This document shows positions 58,860-64,000 of a DNA stretch of 64,000 bases, piece by piece. The translations under genes were made by a program, and so were the position numbers. Every line of letters begins with the position of its first letter. Position 1 is the stretch's first letter. The DNA comes from Cichorium intybus (taxonomy: Eukaryota; Streptophyta; Magnoliopsida; Asterales; Asteraceae). Location of the stretch: assembly GCA_023525715.1 (NCBI GenBank), contig CM042012.1, positions 113,731,798-113,795,797 on the forward strand, in the 5' to 3' direction. The notes beneath the pieces were generated by a model. It did not search any database, was not told where the DNA came from, and saw only the letters and a list, made by a program, of their open reading frames with translations.

Positions 58860-61800
58860 ATGATGTGAGACACCCTTGACACCTTTAAAAAGCAATCAGT
58901 GACCACAGCTCAATAATCTTCCACTTGGAGGTTAATAAACAAGTGAACTGCCATCCAAAGTTTGCGGTTATTGTAGACCTCCCATTTTCTCTAGTTTGTT
59001 TCCTTATCATCTATTATCTAGAAGGACAACTAAAGGTAAGCACAACTTCAACTTCTTTGTTGTCACTACCATGGTAAAAATATATGTTGGAGTCATCGTG
59101 CCAAAGATTTTAGCCAAGAAAAATCTACAATCACTAATAAGCTTTCTTGAAGTGGGTGGTATTTCATATAGATATTTTTAGTCCTCACATGAAAAACTAA
59201 ATTCTTTGCATGATGAACTTCATTTTAATTATCATAATGAAGAATGCAGATTTTGTAATGGCCATGTATTTTGCTTTTGCGGTTGAAAGAGAAATACTCT
59301 TCAAAATTATGGACATCTATGTAACTGATGTAACCCCAATATTTAACACATAATGTGTAACACTCTTCCTTGAACTTGTAAATCCACCCAAGTCCGTATC
59401 TACAAAAACTTCCAATTTAACCTTTTTTTCATCTGAAACATAAGGCAGCCTTAGAAGTTCCTTTCAAGTAGCATAGCAATCGCCAAAGGCCTCCTGGCGC
59501 AGCGGCATTGGTGTTTCCCTCTTACCCTTGTGTTTGAAGGTTCAATCCTCACTATGAATAAATGGTGGTTTAGGTGATTACTATAGGAGTAGGAGTAGGA
59601 TAGATTTGTAGTTAAAAAAAGGTAGCATAACAGCCACTTGACTGGTTTCCAATGCTCTTTCCCAGATTAGACATAAACTTACTAACAATTACTTGTGGTA
59701 CAATATCTGGCCTCATGCATACATAACACACACCATGATGCCTATTGCTATTGTGTGACGAACTTTAGCCATCTCTTTATTTTCTTCTTCTATTTGTGGC
59801 AATTATTTTATCGACTACTTAAGCTAACTTCTCACATGTATAGTTTTAGCTTTAGGATATGTCATGCCAAATTTCACCAACACTTTCCTGGTGTACTTCT
59901 CATGGGCATTTTTAATTACTCACGATGCTATCTCATACTATACTCATGCCAAGTATCTGTCTAGCTTCTCCCAAGTCCTTCATCTTAAATTCCTAACACA
60001 AATGCCTTGCCAAGCTATTGATCCTTTTTTGTCTGAACCAGTATCAACATTTGATCAACATATAACAACCATATAACATACGAGGATTCAGACTTTTTTT
60101 AGATACCAACAATTATCCATCTTATTATTATGTACCAGTACTTTGCTTGAAAATTTCAAACTTCAAATATCATTTTCTTGGTGCTTAATCCAATCTATAT
60201 TAGATTTTATTTAAATTACACACTTTATTTTCATTATTAGTTTTTTTTAAACATTTTAGTTATACAATGCGGATGTCTTTTATCAAGGTCTCCATGTATG
60301 AATATTGTCTTAACATCTACTTGCTCTAGATAAAAGTCTCCACTAGCTACAATACCTAAGACTAATCAAAATATAGCCATCTTCACAATTCGATAGAATA
60401 TCTCATAGTAATTTACTTTGTTTTCCATTGAAACCCCTTAACCAATAATATGGTGTTGTATCTCTTGCTCCCATCGAAATCATCATTTACCTTCAACACC
60501 CACTTGTTTTCCAGTGCTTTTTTACTACAGATAACTTTAACAATGACAAGTCTAGTTCTTATCAAGTAAACTCATCTCAACCTCCATAACTTTCTTTTAT
60601 TGTGTAGAATCCTTCATTCTTATTTCCTTGCTATAAGACTCTCGCACACCATTCTCAACTAACACTAAATATTTTGTTAATAGAGAGTATCTATTTAGTT
60701 GTCTTCTTTCTATAATATATCTTTACACAACTTGGATTTTTGGATATACCTCATGTGTAAACTTGTCATCCAAAATTCCACCATCCTTTATGCTCTGCCT
60801 AGCTTCAAAACTCCCACACTTCTTTAAGCTCCCACTATCTCTTGAACTTTATTCTATCTCTGAAGTACTTATAGGTCTTTCAATGTTATTCTCTCTTACC
60901 GTAGAGAACAAAAATTGATCTTTCTCATGTGGTTTCTTCTTCCCTTTGAAATCTTCTCCAAGATTGAATTATAAAAGGGAGTTCTCATTAAATATCATGA
61001 ACCTAATTATGATAAACCTTCTACTATGATATTCTAAGGAATGATATCTCGTCTTATCTAAATGTTTGCCAGTAAACATGCACTTCTTTCTTGTCTTTCT
61101 CATCATCCTTGATCTTGATATAAGAAACACATCCAAATACTCTAAAGTGTATAAGAATCACCTATCTACCTTGCCATCTATTTTGTAGAATCATAAGCCC
61201 TATCGAAATTGAGGGTCTATGCTTAATTATATAAGTTGTTGTATTTATTGAATCTATCGAGAGCATCTTAGGCAACGCTATATGAAGCCCAATACCCTTT
61301 TCTCTCTAATTTAATGTTTTGTTCATTTTTTATTTAACTACATCAAATTATAGTAACTTTGGAATTGTCTTCAACATTCAAATCACATCACCAGCATAGT
61401 AATGACTGATCTTTTTGCTGCTTTATTCTCCCTCGTTATCTGACTTCAAACACTTAATCTTCAAGTTAGTATCATTCTCTACCACAACTTTCCTTATCAT
61501 AAAGGTATTAAAGACCTAAAATTTGTTTTTTTCGGTATATAAAGCATACCTTTCTCATGGAGTCATCTATATAAATAACATAGTATCAAGATCCTACGAA
61601 TAAAGAAACTGATGTAAGGTTATACATCTCAATATATACTAGCTCTATTTTCCAAATCATATGTGACGTTCCGAAATTCCTAAATCTAATCATTTTCTAG
61701 TTTTTTAAGATACGTTGTTTATAGAGCACCATATCATCTTCATATATTTCTCATTCATATGTTTTCCTAAATGTGAAGACACGTCGGCAAAATACAAGGT

Positions 61801-61870
61801 TCCCTATTTCTGCCAATGAGGAACCACAAAATCACCCTTTGTCACCTTCCACTTTTGACCTAATAAATCC
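58860..61870 (-). mobile_element. Badly decayed Copia relic
   Basis: Minus-strand sequence collinear with the pol region of the young element at 50183. The polypurine/3' junction is at about 58918 (TCTTCCACTTGGAGGTT versus TCTCCCACTTGGAGGCTT). RNase H-like sequence is at 59020-59480, the reverse-transcriptase part at 60280-60600 (CTTAACATCTACTTGCTCTAGA versus a CTTGACATCTAGCTGCTCTAGA-type phrase), integrase at 61310-61560, and the protease/integrase linker to 61870. Many indels and stops are present; gag and the 5' LTR are missing. It is interrupted by a SINE at 59485. Confidence 0.8.
59485..59621 (+). mobile_element. tRNA-derived SINE (about 137 bp)
   Basis: The head contains an A-box-like TGGCGCAGCGGCATTGG and a B-box GGTTCAATCC about 40 bp apart, as in tRNA-derived SINEs with an internal pol III promoter. 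The tail ends TTGTAGTTAAAAAAAGG. It is flanked by an imperfect duplication, GTAGCATAGCAATCGCC on the left (59468-59484) and GTAGCATAACAGCC on the right (59622-59635), within the Copia relic. The insertion splits the relic's RNase H region. Confidence 0.85.

Positions 61871-64000
<2,130 letters not shown>

Overview
This window is repeat-dense nuclear DNA of a flowering plant, probably a eudicot. The evidence is spliced exons with GT/AG borders, plant-type Copia and CACTA elements, a MIKC-type MADS-box gene remnant, TTTAGGG-type telomere-like repeats and long (TA)n tracts. I see no rRNA gene, tRNA gene, CRISPR array or bacterial feature. Almost everything recognisable is transposable-element sequence; host-gene sequence is limited to the 3' exons of one MADS-box gene and fragments carried inside a CACTA element.

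Layout. 1-3.35 kb: a Gypsy-like LTR piece beside a truncated antisense Copia element (decayed gag, primer site, LTR). 3.35-7.15 kb: AT-rich DNA ending in a Helitron-like terminus. 7.88-10.5 kb: two Mutator-like elements 77 bp apart, each with long terminal inverted repeats and a perfect 9-bp target duplication. 11.5-13.5 kb: relics of Harbinger-like and MuDR-like transposases, a (TA)n tract and a long inverted-repeat element. 14.3-40.4 kb: a nested complex. An old LTR-type host is split by a 16.8-kb CACTA element (15254-32063, TSD GAA) and by a 7.8-kb gag-only Copia element (32263-40087, TSD GGTTT). The CACTA element itself contains a young, internally deleted Copia element (26657-29244, TSD ACCGT).

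The 16.8-kb CACTA element is the centre of interest. It has no recognisable transposase, but it carries exon-intron fragments of at least four unrelated cellular genes: a spastin-like AAA ATPase and an RRP12-like ribosome-biogenesis protein on the minus strand, and an NCL-type EF-hand Na/Ca exchanger and a NOL10-like nucleolar protein on the plus strand. It also holds a minisatellite of about 32 copies of exactly 30 bp in which nearly every unit carries a W-box-like TTGACC, and a 258-bp tandem array. This is a gene-capturing (Pack-) CACTA.

40.4-48.2 kb: a CAC-rich simple repeat, an almost completely palindromic 1.83-kb element related to the one at 12-13.5 kb, a compact CACTA element (44174-47889) with one spliced gene of the Ptta/En/Spm class, and a small MITE. 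48.8-49.5 kb: K-box and C-terminal exons of an AGL17/ANR1-like MADS-box gene. 49691-55163: an apparently intact, very young autonomous Copia element on the minus strand (TSD GTAAC) with a 1309-residue gag-pol frame and a 30-bp tandem array in its leader. 55-64 kb: AT-rich sequence, two palindromic MITEs, a badly decayed antisense Copia relic carrying a tRNA-derived SINE, and a foldback element embedded in a (TA)n tract.

The genes here do not form a pathway. What links them is transposition: autonomous elements, internally deleted relatives that keep only cis signals and gag, and DNA elements that move pieces of cellular genes.
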